DNA of 64,000 bases from Nonomuraea helvata (GTDB lineage Bacteria; Actinomycetota; Actinomycetes; Streptosporangiales; Streptosporangiaceae), in the NCBI RefSeq assembly GCF_039535785.1, contig NZ_BAAAXV010000001.1, positions 1,798,001 through 1,862,000 on the forward strand, in the 5' to 3' direction. Under the pieces are notes generated by a model. That model worked only from the letters and a program-made list of their open reading frames with translations, did no database searches and had not been told where the DNA came from. Made by a program: the position numbers and the translations under genes. Positions 43,456-52,515 of the stretch are shown here, piece by piece. Numbering within the stretch: the stretch's first letter is position 1; each line of letters begins with the position of its first letter.

Positions 43456-45318
43456 TCAGCGGTAGGCGGCGGCCTGGAGGGTGTAGAGGTCGGCGTAGAG
43501 GCCGTCGAGGGACATCAGGGTCGCGTGGTCGCCCTGCTCGGTCACCTTGCCGTGGTCGAGGACGTAGATGCGGTCGGCGTAGCGGACGCTGGCCAGGCGG
43601 TGCGTGATGAGCAGGACGGTGCGGCCGTCGGAGTGGTGGCGGATGCGTTCGAAGAGGGCGTGTTCGGCGCGGGCGTCGAGAGCGGCGGTGGGTTCGTCGC
43701 AGATGAGCAGGCTGGCGTCGCGGTGGAAGCCGCGGGCCACGGCGATGCGCTGCCACTGGCCGCCGGACAGCTCGTGGCCGTCCTTGAAGCGGCGGTCCAG
43801 CAGGGTGCGGTAGCGGTGCGGGAGCCCGGCGATGACCTCGTCGGCGCCGGCCACGGCGGCGGCCGCGTCCAGGGCCTCCGGGCCTTTGTCGGTGCCCATG
43901 GTGATGTTGTAGCGGGCGGTCAGCGGCCAGCGGGTGTGGTCCTGGGCGATGACGGCGGTGCGCAGGCGGAGGTCTTCGGGGTTGACCTCGCGCAGGTCGG
44001 TGGAGTCCCAGCAGACCGTGCCGGAGTCGGGCTCGTACAGACCGGCGAGGATCTTGGCGAGGGTGGTCTTGCCGGAGCCGTTCTCGCCGACGAAGGCGAT
44101 CACCTCGCCGCGTTTGATCTCGATGGAGACGTCCCGCAGCGCGGGTTCGTCGGCGCCCGGGTAGGTGAAGGTCACGCCCGAGGCGGCGATGCGGTCGAAG
44201 CCCTCGGGGGCCGGGGTGGGTCGGAGGGCGGTCAGGCGGCGTTCGGCGTCGGCGCAGAACTCCAGGAAGTCGGTGAAGTACAGGCCCTGCTCGTAGAGCC
44301 GGTTGGTGGCGTACAGGAGGCTGCTGAGCGAGCTCTGACCCGATCTGATGGCCAGGACCGCCGTGCCCGCCACCGCCAGCGGGATGGCGGCCAGGGCCAG
44401 CAGCACGCCCAGGGCGACGTAGACGAGCGCGGTGCCGAGGCCGCCCAGCGCCTCGCCGATCAGCCGGACGAAGGTCTGGCGGCGGGCCAGGCGGAGCATG
44501 ACCTCCTGCTCGGCCCTGGCCACCGCGTCGTACATGCGCAGCAGGAACCCGCGCATCGTGAACGACCGCACCTCGGCCGCCGACTCCCGCTCCGCCAGCA
44601 GCTCCGCGATGATCCACTTGCGGCGGCGGGCCGGGATCAGGCCGTACATGGTGGAGTAACGCATGCGCGCGCTGCGGACCGCCGCCCACGCGTCGGGCAG
44701 GACGGCGAGGAGCAGGAGCGGCAGCAGCACCGGATGGAGCACACCGAGCACCCCGGCCGCGGCCACGATGCCGACCGCCGCGGTGACCACGTCGACGGCC
44801 CCGGACACCACGGAGTCGGCCACGGCCGCGCCCCTGCCCCCGGCGCGTTCCAGCGCGTCGTGGAACTCCGGGTCGTCGTAGGCCACCAGCTCGACCCGGC
44901 TGGTCAGCCCGTACAGCCGCTCCTCAGTCAACCGGGTGATCTGCGGGGTCAGGCGCGACTCGGCCCACCCCGCGCCCGCCTGTACGGTCGTGCGCAGCAC
45001 GGCCGCGCCGCCGACCAGCGCGAGGCTGGGCAGCGCGGCCATCACCCGGTCGGGGGTGGGGCCCTCGCTGAAGAGGGCGGTGAGCACGCCGGTCGTCGCC
45101 AGCAGGCCGAAGGCCGTGAAGACGCCACCGAGGAGGTTGAGGCTGATCGTGGCGAGCGTGTCGCGCGGGCTCGCGCCCCACGCCATGCGCAGCGCCTGGG
45201 ACACCAGTGAGGGGAGCCGCCTGGCGATGGTCAGGAAGCCGACCTCCGCCATCTTGTCGTTGTGAACGTTCCATGTGGGGGTGGCGATCTCGCCGAGTTC
45301 GAGAGGCTCATCCGGCAT
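43456..45318 (-). CDS. ABC exporter, fused membrane and ATPase domains
   Basis: A 620-residue half-transporter. Residues about 55-340 form the six-helix membrane domain (TISLNLLGGVFTAFGLLATT, ALAAIPLAVAGTAVLAIRSG). The ATPase domain follows with Walker A GENGSGKTT, signature LSGGQWQR, Walker B LLICDEPTAALD and the H-loop LLITHRLA. The start at 45318 has no strong ribosome binding site but the N-terminal sequence looks genuine. No peptidase domain is present. Substrate unknown; multidrug, lipid or peptide export are all possible. Confidence 0.92.
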   Translation of the reverse strand: MPDEPLELGEIATPTWNVHNDKMAEVGFLTIARRLPSLVSQALRMAWGASPRDTLATISLNLLGGVFTAFGLLATTGVLTALFSEGPTPDRVMAALPSLALVGGAAVLRTTVQAGAGWAESRLTPQITRLTEERLYGLTSRVELVAYDDPEFHDALERAGGRGAAVADSVVSGAVDVVTAAVGIVAAAGVLGVLHPVLLPLLLLAVLPDAWAAVRSARMRYSTMYGLIPARRRKWIIAELLAERESAAEVRSFTMRGFLLRMYDAVARAEQEVMLRLARRQTFVRLIGEALGGLGTALVYVALGVLLALAAIPLAVAGTAVLAIRSGQSSLSSLLYATNRLYEQGLYFTDFLEFCADAERRLTALRPTPAPEGFDRIAASGVTFTYPGADEPALRDVSIEIKRGEVIAFVGENGSGKTTLAKILAGLYEPDSGTVCWDSTDLREVNPEDLRLRTAVIAQDHTRWPLTARYNITMGTDKGPEALDAAAAVAGADEVIAGLPHRYRTLLDRRFKDGHELSGGQWQRIAVARGFHRDASLLICDEPTAALDARAEHALFERIRHHSDGRTVLLITHRLASVRYADRIYVLDHGKVTEQGDHATLMSLDGLYADLYTLQAAAYR

Positions 45319-45483
45319 GCTCTGAGTATGCGGGCGGGCACCGACAGTCTGTCATCCAGATAAATCGGAGCCGCCGAGCCGCCGAGGGGTCATATCACCG
45401 TGATAGGGGCAATCTAACAGCTCTCCCACGGGCGAAGGGTGCGGTTACCGTGACGGCCACCCCCAACTCCCCGAGGAGGCCAC

Positions 45484-45817
45484 GTGCCAAGACACCTTCG
45501 TCTCGCGCTGTCCCTCTTACTCAGCCTCGCGTTCCTGCAGGTCAGCGCGCCCGCGCAGGCCGCGGTCCTGCTGGATGGGCAGGCAGGCCACAAGTCAGGG
45601 CTACAACCCCCTCCGCATCGCCGCCCACGAGATCGGTCACATCCTGGGCCTCCCGGACCGGCGCACCGGGCTCTGCTCCGACCTGATGTCAGGGTCGAGC
45701 GCGCCCGTGAGCTGCACCAACCCGAACCCGAGCGCCGCCGAGCGGGCCGAGGTCGACCGTAACTTCGCGGGAAGCACGCCGCAGGTGGAGTTCGACCGGC
45801 TCCTCGTGGACCGCTGA
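45484..45817 (+). pseudogene. Broken snapalysin-type (M7) metalloprotease gene
   Basis: The first frame from 45484 encodes a good signal peptide (LRLALSLLLSLAFLQVSAPA, QAAVLLDG) after a GAGGAGG site. The catalytic end lies in the next frame: SQGYNPLRIAAHEIGHILGL, with zinc motif HEIGHILGLPD and then CSDLMSG, typical of snapalysin. About 100 residues that should lie between signal and active site are missing, and the two pieces are out of frame. So an internal deletion removed the pro-region and part of the enzyme. Not expected to be functional. Confidence 0.85.
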
Positions 45818-45892
45818 CCCGGCCGGGCGGCGGTCTCTCCCTCCCTGAACGCCGCCGCCCGACCGCCTGTCCTCGCCCGTACGGGCGTCCGG

Positions 45893-46957
45893 TCAGGAGC
45901 CGGTGCCGGTGGGCGGGATGCGGACGATGCGGTCGTCCGTGGCCACCGGGCTGCCGCGGCCGTCCCTGTTGCTGGTCGTCACCCAGAGCCAGCCGTCGGG
46001 CCCGACCGTCACCGCGCGCAGCCGCCCGTACGTGCCCCGGAGCTCGGCGACCGGCGTCCCCGCCCCGCCGCTGCTCGTCACGGGCACCGTCCACAGCCGC
46101 GTCCCGCGCAGCGCGGCGACGAAGAGCGTGCCGTTCGCGTACGCCAGCCCGCTCGGCGACGCCTCGGCCGTCGACCAGGTGACGATGGGATCGCGGTACG
46201 ACGGGTTGCCGCAGACGCCCTCGCACGTGGGCCAGCCGTAGTTGCCGCCCGCCACGATGAGGTTGACCTCGTCCCTGGCGTTCTGCCCCAGCTCGGCGGC
46301 GAAGAGCCTGCCCTGCGCGTCCCAGGCCAGCCCCTGTACGTTGCGGTGCCCGTAGCTGTAGACCCGGGAGTTGCCGAACGGGTTGCCCGGCGGGATGCTG
46401 CCGTCGGGCCTGATGCGCAGGATCTTCCCTGCGGGGGTGTTCAGGTTCTGGGCGTTGGCGGTGTTGCCCGCGTCCCCGGTGGCCACGTACAGGAGGCCGT
46501 CGGGACCGAACGCGATGCGCCCGCCGTTGTGGATCGAGGACCGCGGCACGCCGGAGAGCAGGACGGTCTGGGTCTGCGGGGCGCTCAGCCGCAGGCGCAC
46601 GAGCCGGTTGTCGCTGCCGGTGCTGAAGTACGCGTACACCCACTGGTCCTGGGCGTACGTCGGCGACACGGCGATGCCGAGCAGCCCGCCCTCCCCTGAG
46701 GCGGAGACCCCGTTGACGGTGGCCACCTGCGTGGGCGCCTGGCCGGGGCGCACCTGCAGGATCCTGGCGGTGGTGCGCTCCGAGACCAGCGCGCTGCCGT
46801 CGGGCAGGAACGCCAGGCCCCACGGCACCTGCAGGCCGGTGGCGGCCACCTGCGCCCTGGAGTAGTCGAAGCCGCCGATGGCGGAGGCCGGAGGCGGGGC
46901 GACCAGGACGAGCCCCGCGGCGGCTAAGAGGAGCATGATCACGGTACGTACGCGCAT
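45893..46957 (-). CDS. Secreted PQQ-type sugar dehydrogenase-like protein
   Basis: A 354-residue beta-propeller of the glucose/sorbosone dehydrogenase family. Signal peptide about residues 1-26 (PPPASA). Diagnostic segments are VPWGLAFLPDGSALVSERTT, SIHNGGRIAFGPDGLLYVAT, RVYSYGHRNVQGLAWD and GGNYGWPTCEG. It is a close relative of the propeller at the end of the 36737-39154 protein, without the CBM35 and FN3 modules. It probably oxidises a free sugar outside the cell. A TGAAAGTTTCA palindrome lies about 93 bases upstream. Confidence 0.9.
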   Translation of the reverse strand: MRVRTVIMLLLAAAGLVLVAPPPASAIGGFDYSRAQVAATGLQVPWGLAFLPDGSALVSERTTARILQVRPGQAPTQVATVNGVSASGEGGLLGIAVSPTYAQDQWVYAYFSTGSDNRLVRLRLSAPQTQTVLLSGVPRSSIHNGGRIAFGPDGLLYVATGDAGNTANAQNLNTPAGKILRIRPDGSIPPGNPFGNSRVYSYGHRNVQGLAWDAQGRLFAAELGQNARDEVNLIVAGGNYGWPTCEGVCGNPSYRDPIVTWSTAEASPSGLAYANGTLFVAALRGTRLWTVPVTSSGGAGTPVAELRGTYGRLRAVTVGPDGWLWVTTSNRDGRGSPVATDDRIVRIPPTGTGS

Positions 46958-47049
46958 GGCTAGCTCCTTGACACGGATTGTCGAGGTTTCTCTACGTACC
47001 CGTCATCCGCAGGTGTAGCCCGCCGCTCCTCGCGTCCCTGCAAAATGAG

Positions 47050-47060
47050 TGAAAGTTTCA
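47050..47060. promoter_or_regulatory. TGAAA-G-TTTCA palindrome upstream of the sugar dehydrogenase
   Basis: A perfect 11-base palindrome sharing the GAAA-N-TTTC core with the site at 39259-39275, in the region upstream of a second sugar-dehydrogenase gene. It overlaps the stop codon of the SnoaL-like gene. May mark a shared regulon. Confidence 0.4.
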
Positions 47061-47465
47061 GGCGCGCTCGCGGGCGAACGGCGGCGGCTCCGACGGGTCC
47101 TGGAGCGGGCCGCTGAGCTGGATGTTGGCGATCCGCCAGCGCTCACCCTGCCTGACGGCGACCAGCGTCACCCGGAACGAGTGGTTGGACTCGCGCCCCC
47201 TGACCGAGGTGCGCTGCTCCTGCACGGCGCTCACGATCGCGGTGTCGCCATGGAGGCGTGCCTGCGGGTCGAGGATCGCGAAGTGGTGGTTCTTCAGGTC
47301 GCCGCGGTGACGGCCGGCCCACTGCTCCTTGTCCAGCTTGAACCCCACGGGGCCGATGCCCGCGAAGTCGTCGCTGAGGAGGTCTCCGAAGGCGTCGGCG
47401 TCGCCGTTGAGCTCGGCCTGTGCCCAAAGGCCGACGAGGTCGAGGACCTGCTCCTGACTGCTCAT
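47058..47465 (-). CDS. SnoaL/NTF2-like protein
   Basis: A 135-residue protein of the nuclear transport factor 2 fold: QEQVLDLVGLWAQAELNGDA, AFGDLLSDDFAGIGPVGFKL and RVTLVAVRQGERWRIANIQL are the typical helix and strand segments. These proteins act as small enzymes or binding proteins with varied substrates. ATG 47465 is chosen because AAAGGATGG precedes it; an upstream ATG at 47483 is in frame. It is divergent from a TetR gene, with two matching palindromes between them, so it is very likely the regulated target. Confidence 0.85.
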   Translation of the reverse strand: MSSQEQVLDLVGLWAQAELNGDADAFGDLLSDDFAGIGPVGFKLDKEQWAGRHRGDLKNHHFAILDPQARLHGDTAIVSAVQEQRTSVRGRESNHSFRVTLVAVRQGERWRIANIQLSGPLQDPSEPPPFARERA

Positions 47466-47486
47466 GATCCATCCTTTCGTCATGAT

Positions 47487-47569
47487 AAGTGGGGAGAGAT
47501 CCCCCGGTTAACTGTCGCACGAGGCAACGAGCCAGCACAACCCAAGTGGGGAAATTTCCCCCGGTTAGC
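47487..47569. promoter_or_regulatory. Twin TetR operators
   Basis: Two nearly identical 26-base boxes, 57 bases apart start to start, at 47487-47512 and 47544-47569. Both read AAGTGGGG, a 4-7 base variable centre, then TCCCCCGGTTA. The second holds the perfect 14-base palindrome GGGGAAATTTCCCC; the first is GGGGAGAGATCCCC. One box lies by each start of the divergent SnoaL-like/TetR pair, as expected for a repressor that controls both promoters. Confidence 0.8.
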
Positions 47570-47584
47570 GGTTAAGGTGGTCTC

Positions 47585-48166
47585 GTGAAGTCCAAGCCCA
47601 TGCGGGCCGACGCCCGGCGCAACCAGGAGCAGATCCTGCTCGCCGCGCGCGACCTGGTCGCCGAGCGCGGCCACGACGTGCCGCTCGACGACATCGCCCG
47701 GCGCGCCGGGGTGGGGAGCGCCACGCTCTACCGCCGCTTCCCCGACCGGGACACCCTCTTCCACGCGCTCGCCATGGACGCGCTGACCAGGACCGCCGCG
47801 GCGGCGGTGACGGCGGCCGAGGAGGAAAGCGACCCGTTCGAGGCGCTGGCGCGCTACCTGCGCGAGGCCCTGGAGCTGCGGGTCTCGGCTGTGCTCCCCG
47901 CCCTGCTCGACGTGGTGGACCCGGCCGGCGACCCGGAGCTGTCACCGGTGCGCGAGGAGTCCGCCGACGCCGTGCGGCGGATCATCGCCGACTGCCACGC
48001 GGCGGGCGCGCTGCCGGTTGACGTCACGTTCATGGACGTCGCGATGATGCTCGTCCGCATAGCCCGCCCCCTTCCGGGGCCGCTGTCGGCGGAGGCCAAG
48101 CACGAGCTCGCCCGCCGCCACCTGGAGCTGTTCATCGGCGGCCTGCGGGCGATGGGGGCGGCGTGA
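47585..48166 (+). CDS. TetR-family transcriptional regulator
   Basis: A 193-residue repressor with helix-turn-helix RRNQEQILLAARDLVAERGH then PLDDIARRAGVGSATLYRRF (about residues 11-51). The C-terminal part (VRRIIADCHAAGALPVDVTF) resembles TetR proteins that control small oxidative or detoxification genes. The GTG start lies 15 bases after the second operator box. Confidence 0.92.
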   Translation: MKSKPMRADARRNQEQILLAARDLVAERGHDVPLDDIARRAGVGSATLYRRFPDRDTLFHALAMDALTRTAAAAVTAAEEESDPFEALARYLREALELRVSAVLPALLDVVDPAGDPELSPVREESADAVRRIIADCHAAGALPVDVTFMDVAMMLVRIARPLPGPLSAEAKHELARRHLELFIGGLRAMGAA

Positions 48167-48243
48167 ACCGGTGAACTCCCTCTTTCCTGACAAGATCCCC
48201 CGATGTATCGTGCCGGAAGGAAAGTTTCACCAATGGAGGAGTC

Positions 48244-48675
48244 TTGGGCAAGAAGCTTCACCTACTGGCTTTACCGGTCGCCGCCGCCGCTCTCGCGCTG
48301 ACGGCACTGCCGGCCCAGGCGGCCACCGGCTATGACCGCTGCGCCGCCGGCTACTACTGCCTGTTCTCCGGCCTCGACGGCACGGGCGACATCGTCCAGA
48401 TCAAGAGCGACACCCCGGATCTGGCCGCCTACGGCATCGCCGACCGCGCCAAGTCCGACTGGAACCGTACGAGCTCGTACATCCACCTCTTCTCGGAAGC
48501 CGGCTACGGCGGCTGCTCTGCCGTGACCAGCCCCGCCGGGAAGGGCAACTTCTACACGCCGTTCCGTGACTTCTTCAACTCCGTCCGCTTCGACGGCCAG
48601 AACGGCCCGTCGTGCTTCCCTCCCCCTGGGGAGGGGCTGACCGCCAAGACGGCTCCGGCCGACTCGCACGGCTGA
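48244..48675 (+). CDS. Secreted peptidase inhibitor family I36-like protein
   Basis: A 143-residue exported protein. The TTG start follows GGAGGA. A signal peptide (residues 1-27, ALPAQAA) leads to a small Cys-containing crystallin-like domain: CAAGYYCLFSGLDGTGDIVQ and SSYIHLFSEAGYGGCSAVTS with DFFNSVRFDGQN, as in the actinomycete metalloprotease inhibitors of this family. The window also encodes two secreted metalloprotease-type genes (one broken), so a protective role is plausible. An AGGAAAGTTTCA sequence lies about 20 bases upstream. Confidence 0.85.
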   Translation: MGKKLHLLALPVAAAALALTALPAQAATGYDRCAAGYYCLFSGLDGTGDIVQIKSDTPDLAAYGIADRAKSDWNRTSSYIHLFSEAGYGGCSAVTSPAGKGNFYTPFRDFFNSVRFDGQNGPSCFPPPGEGLTAKTAPADSHG

Positions 48676-48692
48676 TCACCTTTGACAAGGGG

Positions 48693-48725
48693 AAACCCCC
48701 GGCCGGTGACCCCGGCCGGGGGTTT
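48693..48725. terminator. Bidirectional terminator
   Basis: AAACCCCCGGCCGG (48693-48706) and CCGGCCGGGGGTTT (48712-48725) form a perfect 14-bp stem with a 5-base loop. A-rich and T-rich flanks on the two strands suit termination of both convergent genes (48244-48675 and 48740-50449). Confidence 0.9.
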
Positions 48726-48739
48726 CTTTCAGACGGTGA

Positions 48740-50449
48740 TCAGCCGGTGAAGCCGACGATCGAGTAGTCCGGGCTCTGGTAGCCACGCGCGCCCCAGTTG
48801 GCGAGCGTCTTCTTGGTCGCCTGGATGTCGGGCCGCTGGTACAGCGGGATGGTGTGCACCATGTCCCAGATGAGCTTGTCGGCGGCGTTGGCCTTCTCGA
48901 TGGCCTTGGCCGCGTCCATCTCGCTCACCGCGGCGTCGATGGCAGCGTCGACGGCCGGGTCGCTGCCCTTCGGGAAGTTGCTCTCGGAGCCAGTGTAGTA
49001 GATCTGCTTCAGGCCGCCGATGGGGAGCGGCGTTCCGATCCACGAGAACGGCACCAGGTCGAAGTCGCCCTTGATGATGTAGTCGTTGAAGAACTTGTCA
49101 AGCGGGACGGGCTTGATGTTGACCTTGATCCCGGCCTCCTTGAGCATGGCCTGGGTGAGCTCGCCCTCCGTCTGCGACACCGGCGTGCCGGTCGGGATGA
49201 CGAAGTTCAGGTCGAACTCCTTGCCGTCCTTCTTGCGGTACTCGCCCTCCTGCTTCCAGCCGGCCGCGTCCAGCAGCTGCTTGGCCTTCTCCAGGTTGTA
49301 CTTGCCGAGGTCGCCGGAGTTGTCGACGTAGCCCTTGTGGTTGTTCATGAAGACGTGGTTGCCGAGCGTCTGGATCGGCCAGTCCATGTCCTTGAGGTCG
49401 GACTGGGTGATCACGTCACGGTTGATCGCGTACGAGACCGCGTGACGGATGTTCTTGTCCTTCAGGAACTCGCTCTGATTGTTGACGGTGATGTGCCGCC
49501 AGTTCGGGCTGAGCGCCTTGCGGATGTCCACGTTCGGGACTTCCTTGGCCCGCTTCAGCTCGGCCGGGGCGCCCGACGGGATCTCCACGCCGTCGAGCTC
49601 GCCGTTGGCGAAGGCGTTCACCTGCGCTTCCGGCGACTCGATCGCCCTGAAGATGATCTTGTCGAGCTTGGCCTTCTTGCCCCACCACTTGTCGTCACGG
49701 ACGAGCGTGAGCGTCTTGGTGCTCTCGTCGATCTTCTCGACCTTGAAGGGGCCTGCGGTAACCGGGATTTTCTGCAGGTAGTCCTTCTCGTACACCTCGG
49801 GCGTCTGCATGTGCTTGGCGGGGTAAAGGTTCGGGGACCGAGAGAACTGCCCCATCCACTCCGGGTACGGCTTGGAGTAGGTGATGATGGCCACCTTGTC
49901 GTTGGCGCCCTTGGTCACCGATTCGATCTTGTCCCAGCCGTCCGTGGAGGCGGGCTTGAACTTCTTGTTCGCGCCGTTGTTGGCCTTCCACGCGGCTTCG
50001 AGGTCCTTCCACGTGATCGGCGTGCCGTCCGACCAGGTGGCCTTGTCGTTGATCGTGTAGGTGACGACCTGCTTGCCCGACGACAGGTCGTTCTTCACGT
50101 CGGCCAGATAGTCGGGGTTCGGGCTCCACTCGGCCTTGTCGTTGGAGACCATGAGCTGCGGCATGATGGGGTCCAGCATGAACTGGGTGTCGTCCTGGTT
50201 GCCGTCGACGTGGTTGCCGTTCCACTGGGTCGGCCACTGCCCGACCGCGAGCGTCAGCGTGCCGCCGTCCTTGACCTGGTCGTAGGGGACGGGGTTGATG
50301 CTGATGGCCGGGGTCTCCGTCATCTGCTTCTGGGCCTGCTGCGACTGCTCGGCGCTCGGCTTCTTGGCTTCGCCGCCGCCTCCGCCACAGGCCGCGACGG
50401 CCAGGGCCAGGACCGCGACACCCGCGGCCGCCCGGTAACGAACCTTCAC
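48740..50449 (-). CDS. Peptide ABC transporter substrate-binding lipoprotein
   Basis: A 569-residue family 5 solute-binding protein. The signal ends in AVAAC with Cys21 as the lipid anchor. Diagnostic parts are KDGGTLTLAVGQWPTQWNGN, TWSDGTPITWKDLEAAWK, and IRHAVSYAINRDVI near residue 380. The GTG start follows AGGAGG and overlaps the stop of the ATPase gene (GTGA). It is the last gene of the importer operon, in an order permease, permease, fused ATPases, binding protein. Oligopeptides are the likely ligand; nickel or other cargo is possible in this family. Confidence 0.9.
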   Translation of the reverse strand: MKVRYRAAAGVAVLALAVAACGGGGGEAKKPSAEQSQQAQKQMTETPAISINPVPYDQVKDGGTLTLAVGQWPTQWNGNHVDGNQDDTQFMLDPIMPQLMVSNDKAEWSPNPDYLADVKNDLSSGKQVVTYTINDKATWSDGTPITWKDLEAAWKANNGANKKFKPASTDGWDKIESVTKGANDKVAIITYSKPYPEWMGQFSRSPNLYPAKHMQTPEVYEKDYLQKIPVTAGPFKVEKIDESTKTLTLVRDDKWWGKKAKLDKIIFRAIESPEAQVNAFANGELDGVEIPSGAPAELKRAKEVPNVDIRKALSPNWRHITVNNQSEFLKDKNIRHAVSYAINRDVITQSDLKDMDWPIQTLGNHVFMNNHKGYVDNSGDLGKYNLEKAKQLLDAAGWKQEGEYRKKDGKEFDLNFVIPTGTPVSQTEGELTQAMLKEAGIKVNIKPVPLDKFFNDYIIKGDFDLVPFSWIGTPLPIGGLKQIYYTGSESNFPKGSDPAVDAAIDAAVSEMDAAKAIEKANAADKLIWDMVHTIPLYQRPDIQATKKTLANWGARGYQSPDYSIVGFTG

Positions 50450-52515
50450 TTTTCCTCCTGATCGTCCGAGGCCGTGATGACCTCGATCTCCTCCGCGTAG
50501 TGGCAGGCGGCGCCGTGGTCCACGGCACGCGCCAGCCGAGCAACCGAGGGCTCTTCGTCCACACACCGCCGCTTCTCCGCCTCGCTGAGCGCGGCGAACT
50601 TGGGGCAGCGGGTACGGAACCGGCATCCCGACGGTGGGTCTGCCGGGCTGGGCAGGTCGCCTTCGAGCAGGATCCGCACGCGGGTGCGTTCCATCTCGGG
50701 GTCCGGCAGCGGGATCGCTGACAGCAGCGCCTGCGTGTAGGGGTGGGCGGGGCGGTCGTAGACGTTCTCGACCGTGCCGATCTCGGCGATCCTGCCCAGG
50801 TACATGACCGCCACGCGGTCGGCCAGGTGCCTGACCACGGCCAGGTCGTGGGCCACGAACAGGTACGACAGCCCCAGCCTGTTCTTCAGCTCCTCCAGCA
50901 GGTTGATCACACCCGCCTGGATGGAGACGTCGAGTGCCGAGACCGGCTCGTCCAGCACCAGCAGCTTCGGCTCGAGCGCGAGCGCGCGGGCGATGCCGAT
51001 GCGCTGGCGCTGACCGCCGGAGAACTGGGCCGGATAGCGCTCGGCGTGCTCAGGGGAGAGCCCGACGAGTTGGAGCAGCTCAGCGACCCTCTCGGCCACG
51101 TTCTTCTTGCCGTGCGCGCGCAGCGGCTCGGCGATGATGTCGCCGACCGGCATGCGCGGGTCGAGCGCGGCCATCGGGTCCTGGAAGACGATCTGCAGGT
51201 CTCGGCGCAGGCCCCTGCGCGCCGCGCCGTCGAGCTTGGCGCTGTCCTTGCCGAGCACCACGACCCGCCCGCCCTGCGGCGGCTCGAGCTGCATGATCTG
51301 CTGGAGCGTGGTGGTCTTGCCGCAGCCGGACTCGCCCACCAGCGCCAGCGTCTCGCCCTCGGCGATGTCGAAGCTGATGCCGTCCACCGCGAACACGGTG
51401 CCGACGCGGCGCTTGAAGACCGCGCCCTTCATCAGCGGGTAGTGCCTGATCATGTCGTCGAGCTCGAGCACCGTGGCGCGCTCGGTGCGCGGCACGCGTA
51501 CGACGTCGCTCGGCGGGATCACCGGCACGGGGAACACGTCGGCCCCCGTCAGGCCCTTGTGCTCGATCTCGTGCGAGCGGATGCACGCCACGTGGCGCCC
51601 GGCCCCGAACGGGGTGAGCGGCGGCTCCTCGTCGTCGCACATGTCCACCTTCATCGGGCAGCGCGGTGCGAACGGGCAGCCGGGCGGCAGCGCCGACGGG
51701 GAGGGCGGGTTGCCCTCGATGGGCACGAGCGGCCCCTCCTCGCCGTCGATCCGGGGGATCGAGGCGAGCAGCCCCATCGTGTACGGCATGCGCGGCCGGT
51801 AGTAGATGTCGTCCACCGGGCCCTGCTCGACCGGCCGGCCCGCGTACATGACCAGCACCCGGTCGGCCATGCCGGCGATGACGCCCAGGTCGTGGGTGAT
51901 CATCACGATGCCGGCGCCCGTCTCCCGCTGCGCGGTCTTGAGCACCTCCAGCACCTGCGCCTGGATGGTCACGTCGAGCGCGGTGGTCGGCTCGTCACAG
52001 ATCAGCAGGTCGGGGTCGTTGGCGATGGCCATGGCGATCATCGCCCGCTGGCGCATGCCGCCGGAGAACTCGTGCGGGAACGACTTGGCCCGCAGGTGCG
52101 GGTTCGGGATGCCGACCAGGTCGAGCAGCTCGACGGCCCGCTTGGCGGCCTTGTCCTTCGCCATTTTCTGGTGGATGCGCACGGCCTCGGCGATCTGGTC
52201 GCCGATCGTGTAGACGGGCGTGAACGCCGACAGCGGATCCTGGAAGATCATGCTGATCGTCTTGCCGCGGACCTTGATCTGCTCGTCCTCGTCCATGCCG
52301 AGCAGCTCACGGCCGTGCAGCTTGACCGAGCCGCTGACCACGGCCTTCGGCGGCAGCAGGCCCATGACCGCCAGCGAGGTCACCGACTTGCCGGAGCCGG
52401 ACTCACCCACGATGCCGAGCACCTCACCGGCCTCGACCTCGTAGCTGACGCCGCGCACGGCCTCGATGCCGCCGGGGAAGGTGACGGTGAGGTCCCTGAC
52501 CTCCAAGATGCTCAC
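50446..52515 (-). CDS. Peptide ABC transporter, two ATPase domains in one protein
   Basis: A 689-residue protein made of two complete nucleotide-binding domains. The first has Walker A GESGSGKS (about residues 36-43), signature FSGGMRQR and Walker B LLICDEPTTALD; the second has GESGCGKT, FSGGQRQR and LLVLDEPVSALD. Each ends in the Cys-rich oligopeptide-transporter motif (GCPFAPRCPMKVDMC and GCRFRTRCPKFAAL). It equals DppD and DppF joined in one chain, common in actinomycetes. Overlaps both neighbours by 4 bases. Confidence 0.94.
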   Translation of the reverse strand: MSILEVRDLTVTFPGGIEAVRGVSYEVEAGEVLGIVGESGSGKSVTSLAVMGLLPPKAVVSGSVKLHGRELLGMDEDEQIKVRGKTISMIFQDPLSAFTPVYTIGDQIAEAVRIHQKMAKDKAAKRAVELLDLVGIPNPHLRAKSFPHEFSGGMRQRAMIAMAIANDPDLLICDEPTTALDVTIQAQVLEVLKTAQRETGAGIVMITHDLGVIAGMADRVLVMYAGRPVEQGPVDDIYYRPRMPYTMGLLASIPRIDGEEGPLVPIEGNPPSPSALPPGCPFAPRCPMKVDMCDDEEPPLTPFGAGRHVACIRSHEIEHKGLTGADVFPVPVIPPSDVVRVPRTERATVLELDDMIRHYPLMKGAVFKRRVGTVFAVDGISFDIAEGETLALVGESGCGKTTTLQQIMQLEPPQGGRVVVLGKDSAKLDGAARRGLRRDLQIVFQDPMAALDPRMPVGDIIAEPLRAHGKKNVAERVAELLQLVGLSPEHAERYPAQFSGGQRQRIGIARALALEPKLLVLDEPVSALDVSIQAGVINLLEELKNRLGLSYLFVAHDLAVVRHLADRVAVMYLGRIAEIGTVENVYDRPAHPYTQALLSAIPLPDPEMERTRVRILLEGDLPSPADPPSGCRFRTRCPKFAALSEAEKRRCVDEEPSVARLARAVDHGAACHYAEEIEVITASDDQEEK

